DNA of 64,000 nucleotides from Clostridium thermarum (GTDB lineage Bacteria > Bacillota > Clostridia > Clostridiales > Clostridiaceae): the NCBI RefSeq assembly GCF_006351925.1, contig NZ_CP040924.1, forward strand, positions 1,634,001 to 1,698,000, given 5' to 3'. The notes beneath the pieces were generated by a model. It was given only the letters and a program-made list of their open reading frames with translations. It did not search any database and was not told the origin of the DNA. Made by a program: the position numbers and the translations under genes. Of this stretch, positions 36,104 through 45,974 are shown piece by piece. Position 1 is the first letter of the stretch; the number at the start of each line of letters is the position of its first letter.

Positions 36104-36171
36104 AAACTAGTCAAAGGTAGCTACATAAGTAATCTACTTGGAATTCAAATTTGAAACATGGGGGAATTTAT

Positions 36172-36690
36172 ATGGATTTAAGAAGCAAGATAAGAATAGT
36201 AGAAGACTTCCCAAAGGAAGGTATCAGCTTCAAAGATGTTTCTACTCTTATACAAGACGGAGAGGCTTTGAAATTTGCTATAGATAAAATTGTAGATGAG
36301 CTTAAGGATAAGAATATAGATTTAATAGTTGGACCGGAAGCAAGAGGCTTTATCTTTGGAGTTCCTGTAGCATATGCATTGGGAGTGGGTTTTGTTCCGG
36401 TTAGAAAGAAAGGTAAATTACCTTTTGAAACAATAAAAATTGAGTATGATCTAGAGTATGGCAGTGACAGCCTTGAAATACACAAGGATGCTATAAAGCC
36501 AGGACAAAGAGTGGCGATTGTGGATGATTTGTTGGCCACTGGAGGAACTATTCAAAGTGTTGCAAGACTGGTTGAGTTAGTTGGTGGTGAAGTGGTTTCT
36601 ATGCAGTTTGTCATTGAACTTTCCGAGTTGAAGGGAAGAGAAAAACTACAAAAATATGATATTAACTCTCTAGTTGAATACGATATTTAA
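36172..36690 (+). CDS. apt: Adenine phosphoribosyltransferase
   Basis: Converts adenine plus PRPP to AMP. The 172-aa protein has the PRPP motif [13 protein letters not shown] (about 118-130), [10 protein letters not shown] (about 57) and the adenine-specific VRKKGKLP (about 82). The frame opens upstream at 36151; GGGGGA selects ATG 36172. Followed by a promoter for relA. Confidence 0.97.
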   Translation: MDLRSKIRIVEDFPKEGISFKDVSTLIQDGEALKFAIDKIVDELKDKNIDLIVGPEARGFIFGVPVAYALGVGFVPVRKKGKLPFETIKIEYDLEYGSDSLEIHKDAIKPGQRVAIVDDLLATGGTIQSVARLVELVGGEVVSMQFVIELSELKGREKLQKYDINSLVEYDI

Positions 36691-36697
36691 AAAGCAA

Positions 36698-36762
36698 TTG
36701 AAAAAATATACATGTTATTATATAATATAGAAAAATAATGGCTGGTTGCTTAACCAGCCATT
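36698..36762 (+). promoter_or_regulatory. relA promoter followed by a leader hairpin
   Basis: TTGAAA (36698-36703), 17 bases, TATAAT (36721-36726). About 10 bases later begins a perfect 11-bp hairpin AATGGCTGGTT / AACCAGCCATT (36737-36747 with 36752-36762) followed by GATTTTAATTT. It can end apt transcripts and would also be the 5' end of the relA mRNA. Confidence 0.7.
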
Positions 36763-36799
36763 GATTTTAATTTGATTTAAAACTGAGGAGAGTAGCCCG

Positions 36800-38986
36800 A
36801 TGTTAGATAGGTTGTTTGAGTTAATTGATAAGAATTGCGTTAATGTTAATAAAGAATTAATTGAAAAAGCATATAATTTCGCAGCGGAAGCTCACAAAGA
36901 ACAGAGAAGAGAATCCGGAGAGCCCTACGTAACTCATCCTGCGGAAGTTGCCGCTATTCTTGCAGAAATGGGCATGGATACTAATACAATTGCTGCTGGG
37001 CTGCTCCATGATGTTATTGAGGATACCAACTACACCCACGAGGATATTGTCAGAGAATTTAACTTGGAAATTGCCAATCTGGTAGAAGGAGTAACTAAGC
37101 TAAGTAAAATTCAGTATAAGACAAAGGAAGAACAAAAGGCAGATAATGTTCGAAAGATGCTGCTTGCTATGACAAAGGATATCAGGGTTATTCTGATAAA
37201 ATTGGCAGACAGGCTCCATAATATGAGAACCTTAAAATATAGATCAGCAGAAAAACAGCGTGAAACAGCTAAGGAAACTTTTGATATCTATGCTCCTCTA
37301 GCCCATAGATTGGGAATGTCCAAAATCAAGTGGGAACTTGAGGACTTGGCCTTCAGATACAGCAACCAGGAGGAATACTATGACTTGGTGAAGAAAATTG
37401 CTGAAAAACGAGCTGAGAGGGAAGCGTATATTGAGCTAATAATATCGCAGCTCCATGAAAATTTGATGAAAGCTACAATTAAATCAGAAATTGACGGAAG
37501 ACCGAAACATTTCTATAGTATATATCGAAAAATGATGAATAAAAATAAGACAATAGATCAAATTTTTGATTTAACTGCCGTAAGAATATTAGTAGAAACA
37601 GTAAAGGATTGCTATGCAGCTTTAGGTATTGTTCATACTATGTATAAACCTATTCCTGGCAGATTTAAAGATTATATTGCCATGCCTAAGCCTAATATGT
37701 ATCAATCCCTACATTCTACAGTGATTGGACCCCAGGGAAAGCCCTTTGAGATTCAAATACGTACCTTTGAAATGCATAGAACCGCAGAATACGGTATTGC
37801 TGCCCATTGGAAGTACAAGGAGAAAAATCAGGAAAACAATAGTGATGATTTTGAGAAAAGGCTTTCCTGGCTCAGAGATATTTTAGAATGGCAGAGAGAG
37901 ACCTCTGATGCAGAGGAATTTATGGAGGCCTTTAAGATTGATCTGTTTTCCGACGAAATTTTTGTGTTTACTCCTAAAGGGGCTGTAATTGATTTGCCTG
38001 CAGAGTCAACACCCATAGATTTTGCTTACAGGATTCATACGGACATAGGCAATCGCTGTGTTGGGGCAAAGGTCAATGGAAAGATGGTGCCTCTGGATTA
38101 TGTTTTAAAGACGGGAGAAATTGTAGAGGTTATGACTTCTGCGGTGGCAAAGGGACCCAGTATAGATTGGCTGAATATAGCAAAGAGCAATCAGGCAAAA
38201 AGTAAGATTAGAGCCTGGTTTAAAAAGGCTAAGAGGGAAGAAAATATCAGTAAGGGTAAGGAACTTCTGGAGAAGGAGGCGAAAAGACAGGGCTGCAACT
38301 TTGGAGAACTTGCTAAAGGTGAAATTTTAGATAAGTTGTTAAAAAAGTACAACTTTAACAGTATAGATGATGTCTATGCAGCAGTAGGCATTGGTGCACT
38401 GATGGCATCTGCTGTGGTAACTAAACTCAAAGAGGCTTATAAGAGTGATAAGACTGCAGAACTAGATAATACAACGGCTTTAAAAAACATCGAGGAGCAG
38501 ATTTCCAAATCCTCTCGTATTAACAGAAAAAGCAATGACTATGGCGTTGAGGTAAAAGGGCTTACCAATGTATTGGTTAGATTCGCAAAATGCTGTAACC
38601 CAGTACCAGGCGACCACATAATCGGTTACATTACAAAGGGGAGAGGTGTGTCCATCCACAGGAAGGACTGTAAAAATGCTGAAGTTTTACTGCATGATAC
38701 TGATAATAAAATCATTGATGTAAATTGGAGTGGTGCAAAATCCAATGGCTATATCACTGAAATACAGATTAAAGCGGAAGACAGAAGTGGAATCTTGTCA
38801 GATATTATGGTATTAATCACTGATTTTAAAATTCACCTGCACGCTTTAAATGCAAAGACTGCCAAAGGTGGATTTGCAGTGATCAATATTAAGCTGAAAA
38901 TAACTGATATTGAACAATTAAAGGAATTGATGAAGAAGCTTAAAAGAGTGGATGGAATCATGGAAATATATAGAACAAAGAGCTAG
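36800..38986 (+). CDS. relA: Bifunctional (p)ppGpp synthetase/hydrolase RelA/SpoT
   Basis: Makes and breaks the stringent-response alarmone. The 728-aa protein has the HD hydrolase domain with YVTHPAEVA (about 45), LLHDVIEDT (about 73) and ADRLHNMRTL (about 136). The synthetase domain follows (about 230-345; DLTAVRILV, MPKPNMYQSLHSTV), then TGS (about 385-445; FVFTPKGAVIDLPA) and a C-terminal ACT domain. Both active sites look intact. Next to apt and dtd as in most Firmicutes. Confidence 0.97.
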   Translation: MLDRLFELIDKNCVNVNKELIEKAYNFAAEAHKEQRRESGEPYVTHPAEVAAILAEMGMDTNTIAAGLLHDVIEDTNYTHEDIVREFNLEIANLVEGVTKLSKIQYKTKEEQKADNVRKMLLAMTKDIRVILIKLADRLHNMRTLKYRSAEKQRETAKETFDIYAPLAHRLGMSKIKWELEDLAFRYSNQEEYYDLVKKIAEKRAEREAYIELIISQLHENLMKATIKSEIDGRPKHFYSIYRKMMNKNKTIDQIFDLTAVRILVETVKDCYAALGIVHTMYKPIPGRFKDYIAMPKPNMYQSLHSTVIGPQGKPFEIQIRTFEMHRTAEYGIAAHWKYKEKNQENNSDDFEKRLSWLRDILEWQRETSDAEEFMEAFKIDLFSDEIFVFTPKGAVIDLPAESTPIDFAYRIHTDIGNRCVGAKVNGKMVPLDYVLKTGEIVEVMTSAVAKGPSIDWLNIAKSNQAKSKIRAWFKKAKREENISKGKELLEKEAKRQGCNFGELAKGEILDKLLKKYNFNSIDDVYAAVGIGALMASAVVTKLKEAYKSDKTAELDNTTALKNIEEQISKSSRINRKSNDYGVEVKGLTNVLVRFAKCCNPVPGDHIIGYITKGRGVSIHRKDCKNAEVLLHDTDNKIIDVNWSGAKSNGYITEIQIKAEDRSGILSDIMVLITDFKIHLHALNAKTAKGGFAVINIKLKITDIEQLKELMKKLKRVDGIMEIYRTKS

Positions 38987-38996
38987 AGGTGAGTAA

Positions 38997-39446
38997 ATGA
39001 GAGCAGTCGTTCAAAGGGTAAGCAGCAGTAGTGTTAAGGTTGAAGGTAAAGTTGTAGGAGAAATAGCACAGGGCTTAATGGTGCTCTTGGGCATTTCAAA
39101 AGAAGACACTGTTGATGATGTAATCTATATAAAGGATAAATTAGTGAACTTGAGAATATTTGAAGACAGTGAGGAAAAAATGAATTTGTCCTTAAAGGAC
39201 GTAAATGGAGAATTATTAATTGTGTCTCAATTTACCCTTTACGGAGATTGTAGAAAAGGCCGACGTCCTAACTTTATGGCGGCTCTTTCAGGTAAAGAAG
39301 CTGAAAAGTTATATAATACTTTTGTTGAAGAATGTAAAAAAGAGATTTCAAAAGTTGAGACAGGCGTTTTTGGAGCCATGATGGATGTGCATTTGGTAAA
39401 TGATGGTCCAGTAACCTTACTGTTAGACAGTAAAAAGAATTTTTAG
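38997..39446 (+). CDS. dtd: D-aminoacyl-tRNA deacylase
   Basis: Removes D-amino acids from tRNA. The 149-aa protein starts [17 protein letters not shown], has [17 protein letters not shown] (about 78-94) and the cross-subunit [11 protein letters not shown] (about 136). Typical length. Follows relA after 10 bases, as in B. subtilis. Confidence 0.97.
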   Translation: MRAVVQRVSSSSVKVEGKVVGEIAQGLMVLLGISKEDTVDDVIYIKDKLVNLRIFEDSEEKMNLSLKDVNGELLIVSQFTLYGDCRKGRRPNFMAALSGKEAEKLYNTFVEECKKEISKVETGVFGAMMDVHLVNDGPVTLLLDSKKNF

Positions 39447-39457
39447 GAGTGAGTTTT

Positions 39458-40066
39458 ATGAAGGTTTTAAGAATTCCAGCGGGCCCTTTAGCTACTAATT
39501 GTTATATATTAATAGATGAAGAAACTAAAGAAACTGCGGTTATCGATCCAGGCGGTGAGGCAGAGAAGCTTATAGCAACTCTCGAGAGAAATGAGGCAAA
39601 GGTAAAGTATATATTGCTGACCCATGGTCATTTTGATCACACCGGGGCTGTTATGGATTTGAAAAACAAGTATAAGGCACCTGTTTATGTTACAAAAGAG
39701 GACTACGACATGATACATTCGGTAGCCAGCGAGCTATTTAACATGGAGGGCTATGATGGCTCTATAAATAATTTTATTTATGAAGCAACAGTATTTGAGC
39801 TTGGTTCTACAAAGATAAAGTGCATAACCACTCCTGGCCACACACCTGGTGGGGTATGCTTCTATTTTGACAATATACTTATAAGCGGAGACACCTTGTT
39901 TAATGGCAGTGTTGGTAGAACAGATTTTGTGGGAGCAAACCACAGGATTCTAATAAACAGTATTAAAACAAAGCTTATGGATTTACCTGAGGATACGGTA
40001 GTGCTCCCGGGACATGGAGAAGAAACTACCATAGGCAGGGAGAAGCAATTTAATCCATTTTTATAA
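39458..40066 (+). CDS. MBL-fold hydrolase (glyoxalase II-like)
   Basis: The 202-aa protein has metallo-beta-lactamase metal motifs: THGHFDHTG (about 54), GHTPGGVCFY (about 126), SGDTLF and the final LPGHGEETTIG (about 182). It lacks the long C-terminal domain of true glyoxalase II, matching short YqgX-like hydrolases. Substrate unknown. TAGGAGTGAG selects ATG 39458 rather than GTG 39449. Confidence 0.9.
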   Translation: MKVLRIPAGPLATNCYILIDEETKETAVIDPGGEAEKLIATLERNEAKVKYILLTHGHFDHTGAVMDLKNKYKAPVYVTKEDYDMIHSVASELFNMEGYDGSINNFIYEATVFELGSTKIKCITTPGHTPGGVCFYFDNILISGDTLFNGSVGRTDFVGANHRILINSIKTKLMDLPEDTVVLPGHGEETTIGREKQFNPFL

Positions 40067-40086
40067 AGCTTCAGCAGGGAGAACAA

Positions 40087-41520
40087 ATGAGTATAAAACT
40101 AAGTATAAATCTTGAACAATATAAATATGATGTATTTCAGATTGTAAAACTATTTTATCCCTTTGAGGATGTGAATTTTGTAAGTGAAAACCAGGATTTT
40201 GAAGTGGAAGTTCAGGATGAAGGAGTATTAATTAAGGGCAAGGAAATACAGGATTACTATGCTCGCCTTCAAAACAATATCTTGAAAGATCATATAAAAG
40301 TTGCTGTTTATAAGTTTTTTTCAAAGCTTACCGGCAAATTACACCCCTGGGGCACTTTAGTAGGTATCAGGCCCACTAAGATAGCCTCAAGTCTTATACA
40401 TAAGGGCCTTGATTTGGAAAAGGTGCTGGAACACTATCAGCAGCATTATTTGGTCAGCAAAGAAAAAGCCCAGCTCTGTTATGATGTGGCAAAAAATCAA
40501 GAGCAGTACCTGAGGAATGACATAAAAGACATAAGCATATACGTTGGCATGCCATTCTGCCCAACAAGGTGTGCCTATTGCTCCTTTGCCGCTAATGGAA
40601 TAAGGGGGAAGGAAGCTCTTGTTGAGGCTTATTTGGATGCCTTAAAGAAGGAAATACATGCAATAGCTGTCTACATAAAAGAAAAGGGCCTAAATATAGA
40701 AAGTATTTATTTTGGAGGAGGAACTCCAACCTCGGTAAATAATGAACAGTTTGCTGACATTTTGAAAAGCATACATAAAAATTTTATAACCGGTTCTGAA
40801 ATAGTGGAATTTACCGTTGAGGCAGGAAGGCCGGACAGCATTACTAAAGAGAAGCTTATGGCAATGAAAGAATATGGAGTGACAAGAATAAGCATAAACC
40901 CACAAAGTATGAACGACAAAACCTTAACAACTATAGGTAGAATACATACCGTAGAAGAGGTTATTAATAAGTTTAATATGGCCAGAGAACTGGGCTTTAA
41001 CAATATCAACATGGATATTATAGTTGGCTTACCGGGAGAAGGTATCGAAGAAGTAGAAAATACCTGCAGAGAAATTTTTAGATTAAAGCCAGAGAGCCTT
41101 ACGGTGCATGGTATGTCTATAAAGAGAGCGTCACGACTTCATGAAGACCTAATCAATGATAAATATTCAAATAAGTTGGGTATGGAAGAGCTGACAAAAA
41201 TGTTTGAGGTCACAAGGAAAACAGCCCAAAAGCTTGGTATGATTCCATATTATCTATATAGGCAAAAAAATATGGTAGGCAATATGGAAAATGTGGGCTA
41301 TACTATAAAGGGCTTGGAATGTATATATAATGTAAAGATTATGGAAGAGAATCAGGTTAATATTGCCCTTGGTGCAGATGCTGTAACTAAGGTAATATTT
41401 TCTGAGGAAAACAGAATAGAAAGATTTGCAAACTTAAAGGATGTGGGAGAGTATGTAAATAGAATTGATGAGCTTATAGAGAGAAAGCTTGCTCTCCTGG
41501 ATACAGTTTATAAGGGCTAA
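40087..41520 (+). CDS. hemZ: Coproporphyrinogen dehydrogenase HemZ-type radical SAM protein
   Basis: Oxygen-independent coproporphyrinogen oxidase-like protein, 477 aa. A long N-terminal region precedes the radical-SAM motif PFCPTRCAYCSF (Cys about 158, 162, 165), FGGGTPTS (about 216) and DIIVGLPGEG (about 311). HemZ homologs are common in clostridia whether or not they make heme, so the substrate is uncertain. Transcribed with the MBL gene and hisS. Confidence 0.88.
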   Translation: MSIKLSINLEQYKYDVFQIVKLFYPFEDVNFVSENQDFEVEVQDEGVLIKGKEIQDYYARLQNNILKDHIKVAVYKFFSKLTGKLHPWGTLVGIRPTKIASSLIHKGLDLEKVLEHYQQHYLVSKEKAQLCYDVAKNQEQYLRNDIKDISIYVGMPFCPTRCAYCSFAANGIRGKEALVEAYLDALKKEIHAIAVYIKEKGLNIESIYFGGGTPTSVNNEQFADILKSIHKNFITGSEIVEFTVEAGRPDSITKEKLMAMKEYGVTRISINPQSMNDKTLTTIGRIHTVEEVINKFNMARELGFNNINMDIIVGLPGEGIEEVENTCREIFRLKPESLTVHGMSIKRASRLHEDLINDKYSNKLGMEELTKMFEVTRKTAQKLGMIPYYLYRQKNMVGNMENVGYTIKGLECIYNVKIMEENQVNIALGADAVTKVIFSEENRIERFANLKDVGEYVNRIDELIERKLALLDTVYKG

Positions 41521-41532
41521 GGAGGTTTAAAT

Positions 41533-42783
41533 ATGATACAAGCACAGAAGGGGACTAAGGATGTACTTCCACAAGAGGCTTATAAATGGCACTATGTAGA
41601 AGGCAAACTAAGAAAGATTGCAGAGGAGTATGGCTGTAGGGAAATCAGAACTCCGGCTTTTGAAGCTACGGAATTATTCACAAGAGGGGTAGGTGAAACT
41701 ACCGACGTTGTTCAAAAAGAGATGTACACCTTTGAAGACAAGGGGGGCAGAAGCATCACACTAAAACCGGAAGGAACAGCTCCGGCAGTTAGAGCTTTCA
41801 TTGAAAGCAGTCTCTACAGTGAAGCTCAGCCAACAAAACTATATTACTTTACACCAGTATTCCGTTATGAGAATGTTCAAAAGGGAAGATTCAGAGAACA
41901 TCACCAGTTTGGTGTGGAGGTTTTTGGGGCGCCGGCAGCATCCTTGGATGCAGAAACTATCAGTCTAGCTATGAGAGCTATCAGCGAGGTTGGTATAGAT
42001 AATTTAAAGCTGCATATTAACAGTATAGGCTGCCCCAAATGCAGAAAGGCATACAATGATGCCTTAAAGGGTTTCCTAAAGGATAATTTGAACAATCTCT
42101 GTAAAACCTGCAACAGCAGATATGAGAAAAATCCTATGAGAATTTTGGACTGTAAGGAAGAAAAGTGCAAGGTCATCACTAAGACTGCACCAGTAATCTT
42201 AGATTATATATGCGATGATTGCAAAGAACACATGGATAAACTAAAAGGCTATTTAGAAGCTATGGGAATCAGCTATGAAGTTGACCCATATATAGTAAGA
42301 GGACTGGACTATTACAGCAAGACTGTCTTTGAAATAATCAATAATGATATTACGGTATGTGGCGGCGGACGCTATGATTACCTCATTGAACAGATTGGAG
42401 GTCCTTCCATGCCTGCAGTAGGCTTTGGCATGGGCCTGGAGCGTCTTATAATGACCATAGAAGGAGCAGGCCTTGAGATTCCTAAGCCTGACCACATACA
42501 GCTTTACATCGGTTCAATGGGGGAAAAGGCTTCCTTGGAAGCGATGAAACTTACTTATGAACTAAGAAAAAAAGGCATAAAGTGCGATTGCGATCACATG
42601 GGTAGGAGTGTGAAAGCGCAGATGAAGTACGCAAACAAATTAGGTGCAAAATACTCACTGGTATTGGGTGAGGATGAACTGGACAAAAGAGTTGCCAGAC
42701 TAAAGAAGATGGAAGATGGCAGCACTATTGATATAAATATTGATGACTACGAAGCTGTAAGCCGTATAATCAAAGGGGAATAA
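41533..42783 (+). CDS. hisS: Histidyl-tRNA synthetase
   Basis: Class II synthetase, 416 aa. Motif 2 [20 protein letters not shown] (about 112-131), histidine-binding [13 protein letters not shown] (about 256) and motif 3 [11 protein letters not shown] (about 297). The C-terminal anticodon-binding domain is complete. Followed after 14 bases by aspS. Confidence 0.98.
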   Translation: MIQAQKGTKDVLPQEAYKWHYVEGKLRKIAEEYGCREIRTPAFEATELFTRGVGETTDVVQKEMYTFEDKGGRSITLKPEGTAPAVRAFIESSLYSEAQPTKLYYFTPVFRYENVQKGRFREHHQFGVEVFGAPAASLDAETISLAMRAISEVGIDNLKLHINSIGCPKCRKAYNDALKGFLKDNLNNLCKTCNSRYEKNPMRILDCKEEKCKVITKTAPVILDYICDDCKEHMDKLKGYLEAMGISYEVDPYIVRGLDYYSKTVFEIINNDITVCGGGRYDYLIEQIGGPSMPAVGFGMGLERLIMTIEGAGLEIPKPDHIQLYIGSMGEKASLEAMKLTYELRKKGIKCDCDHMGRSVKAQMKYANKLGAKYSLVLGEDELDKRVARLKKMEDGSTIDINIDDYEAVSRIIKGE

Positions 42784-42797
42784 CAGGAGGTAAAACC

Positions 42798-44579
42798 ATG
42801 GCAGAAGCATTAAATGGACTAAAAAGATCTATACTTTGCGGGAATGTAACTGAAGCAAATTTAAATGAAACCATTACCGTTATGGGATGGGTTCAAAGAA
42901 AGAGAAATCTGGGCGGACTGATATTTGTGGATTTAAGAGACAGAGCAGGAATACTTCAAGTAGTATTTGGAGAAGAAATCAACAAGGCTGCCTTTGAAAA
43001 GGCCGACGGCGTTAGATCCGAGTATTGTATAGCCGTAACTGGAGTATTGGCAAGAAGAGAAGCACCAAACCCCAATATGAAAACAGGTGAATTTGAGTTA
43101 AGAGGAGAAGAAATAAAGATACTATCAGAATCAGAAACTCCTCCAATCTACATAAAAGAAGATCTAGATGCTGCAGAAACCATAAGAATGAAATATAGGT
43201 ACTTGGATCTTAGAAGACCGGATATGCAGAACATATTCATGGTTAGACATAAGTGCGCCAAGGTTATCAGAGATTATCTTGATGAAAATGGATTCTTGGA
43301 AGTAGAAACTCCAATGCTTACAAAGAGTACGCCTGAGGGAGCCAGAGACTATCTGGTTCCAAGCAGAAACTACCCTGGCATGTTCTATGCGCTGCCACAA
43401 TCACCACAGCTCTTTAAGCAGCTATTAATGGTGTCTGGCTTTGATAGATACTTCCAGATAGTAAAGTGCTTCAGAGATGAGGACTTAAGAGCTAACAGGC
43501 AGCCTGAATTCACTCAGGTGGACTTGGAAATGTCCTTTGTAGAGGCTGAAGATGTAATGACTTTAAATGAAGGTTTGATAAAGAGAGTATTTAAGGAATT
43601 ATTGAATTATGACGTTCCAACCCCAATAAGAAGAATGCCCTACAAAGAAGCCATGGAAAAGTACGGTTCTGACAAACCTGATTTAAGATTTGGTTATGAG
43701 ATTGTGGACTTGACTGAAATAGTAAAGGAGGTTGAGTTTACAGTGTTCAAGGATGCTCTTGCTAAAAATGGTTCCGTAAGAGCTATTAAAATTGACAACG
43801 GTGCTACCATGGGAAGAAAGGACATCGACAGATTTGGCGAATTTGTTAAGACCTACAAGGCTAAAGGCTTAGCTTGGATAGCTTATAAGGAAGATGGTAT
43901 AAAGTCTCCAATCAGCAAATTCCTTGGAGATGACAAGACAATGGAAGTAATAAATGCTATGAATGCAAAAGTAGGAGACCTAATATTCATAGTAGCAGAT
44001 GTGAATAAAGTGGTATTAAGTGCTCTTGGTGCTTTAAGATTAGAGGTAGCCAAGAAGCTTGAAATACTTAAGGACAACAAAGAATTCAACTTTGTTTGGA
44101 TAACAGAATTCCCATTGGTATCCTATGATGAAGAAGAAAACAGATATGTAGCAGAACACCACCCCTTCACTATGCCAATGGATGAAGATATACCTCTTCT
44201 GGACACTGACCCATCAAAGGTTAGAGCAAAGGCATATGATATAGTGCTTAACGGTGAAGAACTGGGCGGAGGAAGTATAAGAATACACGACACTAAGCTT
44301 CAGGAAAAGATGTTCAAGGTTCTGGGCTTTACCCAGGAAAGTGCATGGGAAAGATTTGGATTCTTATTAGAAGCCTTCAAGTTTGGACCACCACCACACG
44401 GGGGGTTAGCTTTCGGTTTTGACAGAATGGTAATGTTCTTAACCAACAGAGATAACATTAAGGATGTTATTGCCTTCCCTAAGAATCAAAATGCTTTCGA
44501 CCCAATGACAGAAGCTCCAAACGTAGTAGATGAAAAGCAGCTTAAGGAGCTTAGCATTGGAATACAAACTGATAAATAA
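42798..44579 (+). CDS. aspS: Aspartyl-tRNA synthetase (bacterial type)
   Basis: Class II synthetase, 593 aa: OB-fold anticodon domain (1-110), motif 1 and 2 (YFQIVKCFRDEDLRANRQPE about 216-235), the bacterial GAD insert (about 300-410), and motif 3 (GLAFGFDRMVMFL about 535). Whether it is discriminating or also charges tRNA-Asn cannot be judged safely here. A terminator follows. Confidence 0.98.
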   Translation: MAEALNGLKRSILCGNVTEANLNETITVMGWVQRKRNLGGLIFVDLRDRAGILQVVFGEEINKAAFEKADGVRSEYCIAVTGVLARREAPNPNMKTGEFELRGEEIKILSESETPPIYIKEDLDAAETIRMKYRYLDLRRPDMQNIFMVRHKCAKVIRDYLDENGFLEVETPMLTKSTPEGARDYLVPSRNYPGMFYALPQSPQLFKQLLMVSGFDRYFQIVKCFRDEDLRANRQPEFTQVDLEMSFVEAEDVMTLNEGLIKRVFKELLNYDVPTPIRRMPYKEAMEKYGSDKPDLRFGYEIVDLTEIVKEVEFTVFKDALAKNGSVRAIKIDNGATMGRKDIDRFGEFVKTYKAKGLAWIAYKEDGIKSPISKFLGDDKTMEVINAMNAKVGDLIFIVADVNKVVLSALGALRLEVAKKLEILKDNKEFNFVWITEFPLVSYDEEENRYVAEHHPFTMPMDEDIPLLDTDPSKVRAKAYDIVLNGEELGGGSIRIHDTKLQEKMFKVLGFTQESAWERFGFLLEAFKFGPPPHGGLAFGFDRMVMFLTNRDNIKDVIAFPKNQNAFDPMTEAPNVVDEKQLKELSIGIQTDK

Positions 44580-44585
44580 GTTTAT

Positions 44586-44620
44586 AACACATACCCTCAT
44601 ATGGAGGTATGTGTTTTTTA
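44586..44620 (+). terminator. Rho-independent terminator of hisS-aspS
   Basis: 10-bp stem AACACATACC / GGTATGTGTT (44586-44595 with 44606-44615), then TTTTT. Confidence 0.88.
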
Positions 44621-44721
44621 TATTTGGTCAAATTTAATAAACAGAATAATTGCTAATTTATATATAAATAGAGATTCGGGAAATAATATATATATCTTTA
44701 TTACATAAAAGGGGCGAGAAT

Positions 44722-44889
44722 ATGGTAAAAAAATCAAAAAAAACTCAATACAAAACAGAAGAAAGTCTATCAAGAGAATTTCAGGATTCAAGTTGGGAGG
44801 TCAATATCGATAATGAAGTGATTATAGATAATGAGGAATGGGATTATGCTGAAGACACCATGCCTAGGATAAACACAGAAGGACTATAA
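44722..44889 (+). CDS. Small acidic protein, 55 aa, unknown function
   Basis: A 55-codon frame with AAAAGGGGCGAG before its ATG. It has a lysine-rich start (MVKKSKKTQYK) and an acidic, Asn/Trp-containing second half (SWEVNIDNEVII, EEWDYAED). No cysteines, no membrane segment. It is bounded by terminators upstream and downstream, which argues for a real gene. Function not recognised. Confidence 0.5.
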   Translation: MVKKSKKTQYKTEESLSREFQDSSWEVNIDNEVIIDNEEWDYAEDTMPRINTEGL

Positions 44890-44967
44890 AACTAATCACA
44901 AATTTTTAAATTAGCTGTGCTTTTCCATTAATATATGATGGTAAAGTAAATTAATCAAGATATTGCT

Positions 44968-44998
44968 GTCCGCCTTTAATGGTGGACGTTTTTTATTT
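44968..44998 (+). terminator. Rho-independent terminator after the 55-aa gene
   Basis: 7-bp stem GTCCGCC / GGTGGAC (44968-44974 with 44981-44987, one G-T pair), then GTTTTTT. Confidence 0.8.
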
Positions 44999-45000
44999 AC

Positions 45001-45173
45001 TTCTTAAGAGTTTATCCAGTGGGATGCTTGGGGAAGATATTTCAAAGAATACATTGGAGTTATGGCTAAAGGGATCGAAGGAGTTTGGACTAGTACCTGT
45101 AATAATGATTTAAATTGTAAAATCTTAAATCTCCATAATAGAAATGGAGAAGTACCTGATTGAAGAATAAATA
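45001..45173 (+). other. Non-coding stretch, possible gene remnant
   Basis: No complete gene fits 44890-45269. One frame from 45002 reads about 43 codons without a stop (SSGMLGEDISKNTLELWLKG then FGLVPVIMI), with codon use like real protein, but there is no start context and no ribosome site. It may be the tail of a lost gene. Low confidence. Confidence 0.25.
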
Positions 45174-45179
45174 AATAGT

Positions 45180-45208
45180 TTGAGCTTTGTTTATATTTAT
45201 GCTATCAT
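45180..45208 (+). promoter_or_regulatory. Probable promoter of plsY
   Basis: TTGAGC (45180-45185), 17 bases, TATCAT (45203-45208). Confidence 0.5.
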
Positions 45209-45269
45209 ATTGCCAGGATAATTTTCTAAATATAAAATTACTATGTAGCAAGTGAGGATGTTGAATAAT

Positions 45270-45863
45270 ATGATACTTATTATTACTATCTTAATTTCAT
45301 TTTTATGTGGTTCTATACCTTCTGGGTACATAATAACAAAAAAAATGTGTGGTATAGACATAAGGACAGTGGGCAGCGGTAATATAGGTTCAACAAATGT
45401 AAAGCGAGTTGCAGGTTCAAAAGCCTCAATCATCACTCAGATAATAGATGTAGCAAAGGGTGTTACTCCGGTGGTTGTAAGTATTTATCTGTATGATAAA
45501 TTAGCTTTACAGGTGGATAAAGATACCTTTTTATCCATGATAGCAATTTCAGCTATTTTAGGACATAATTATACACCTTTCCTCAAATTTAAGGGAGGGA
45601 AAGGCGTGAACACAACCCTTGGAGCCTTTTTCTTTATAGCCCCAATACCAACTGCTGCTGGAATAGCTATACACTTTTTATTAAAGGTTATTACTAGTAT
45701 AGTATCCATAAGATCTATTGCAACGGGCATCATGTTGCCGCTTATGTGTTATATTCTACAGTTCCCTATGGCAATTACCAACGGTGCCCTAATAGCTTGT
45801 GTTTTAATGATTATTAGACACAAGGATAACATAGTAAGACTTATAAATAATCAAGAAATATAA
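45270..45863 (+). CDS. plsY: Acyl-phosphate glycerol-3-phosphate acyltransferase PlsY
   Basis: First acylation step of membrane phospholipid synthesis. The 197-aa integral membrane protein has about five helices and the three PlsY motifs: FLCGSIPSGYII (about 11), VGSGNIGSTN (about 34) and HNYTPFLKFKGGKGVNT (about 93). It is slightly shorter than usual and the catalytic segments are present. GTGAGGATG lies about 9 bases before ATG 45270; the GTG at 45252 is less likely. Confidence 0.93.
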   Translation: MILIITILISFLCGSIPSGYIITKKMCGIDIRTVGSGNIGSTNVKRVAGSKASIITQIIDVAKGVTPVVVSIYLYDKLALQVDKDTFLSMIAISAILGHNYTPFLKFKGGKGVNTTLGAFFFIAPIPTAAGIAIHFLLKVITSIVSIRSIATGIMLPLMCYILQFPMAITNGALIACVLMIIRHKDNIVRLINNQEI

Positions 45864-45892
45864 AAAAAGTATGCGTAAGCATACTTTTTTTA
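45863..45892 (+). terminator. Rho-independent terminator of plsY
   Basis: 11-bp stem AAAAAGTATGC / GCATACTTTTT (45864-45874 with 45879-45889), tetraloop, T-run. Confidence 0.9.
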
Positions 45893-45904
45893 TGTTTAGG
45901 CAAG

Positions 45905-45956
45905 TTGAAGGAGTAGCATAATAATGTTATAATTAATATAATATATACGGGGTATA
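45905..45956 (+). promoter_or_regulatory. Promoter and candidate operator of the CsoR-type gene
   Basis: TTGAAG (45905-45910), 17 bases, TATAAT (45928-45933). Just downstream, TATAC-GGG-GTATA (45944-45956) is an inverted repeat with a G-tract centre, the general look of CsoR-family operators. This would allow self-repression. Confidence 0.55.
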
Positions 45957-45974
45957 GGTATAATGGAGGAAACA

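Noticed and set aside
44968..45270. Riboswitch upstream of plsY
   Set aside because: The only clear stem is a short terminator; nothing else folds convincingly.
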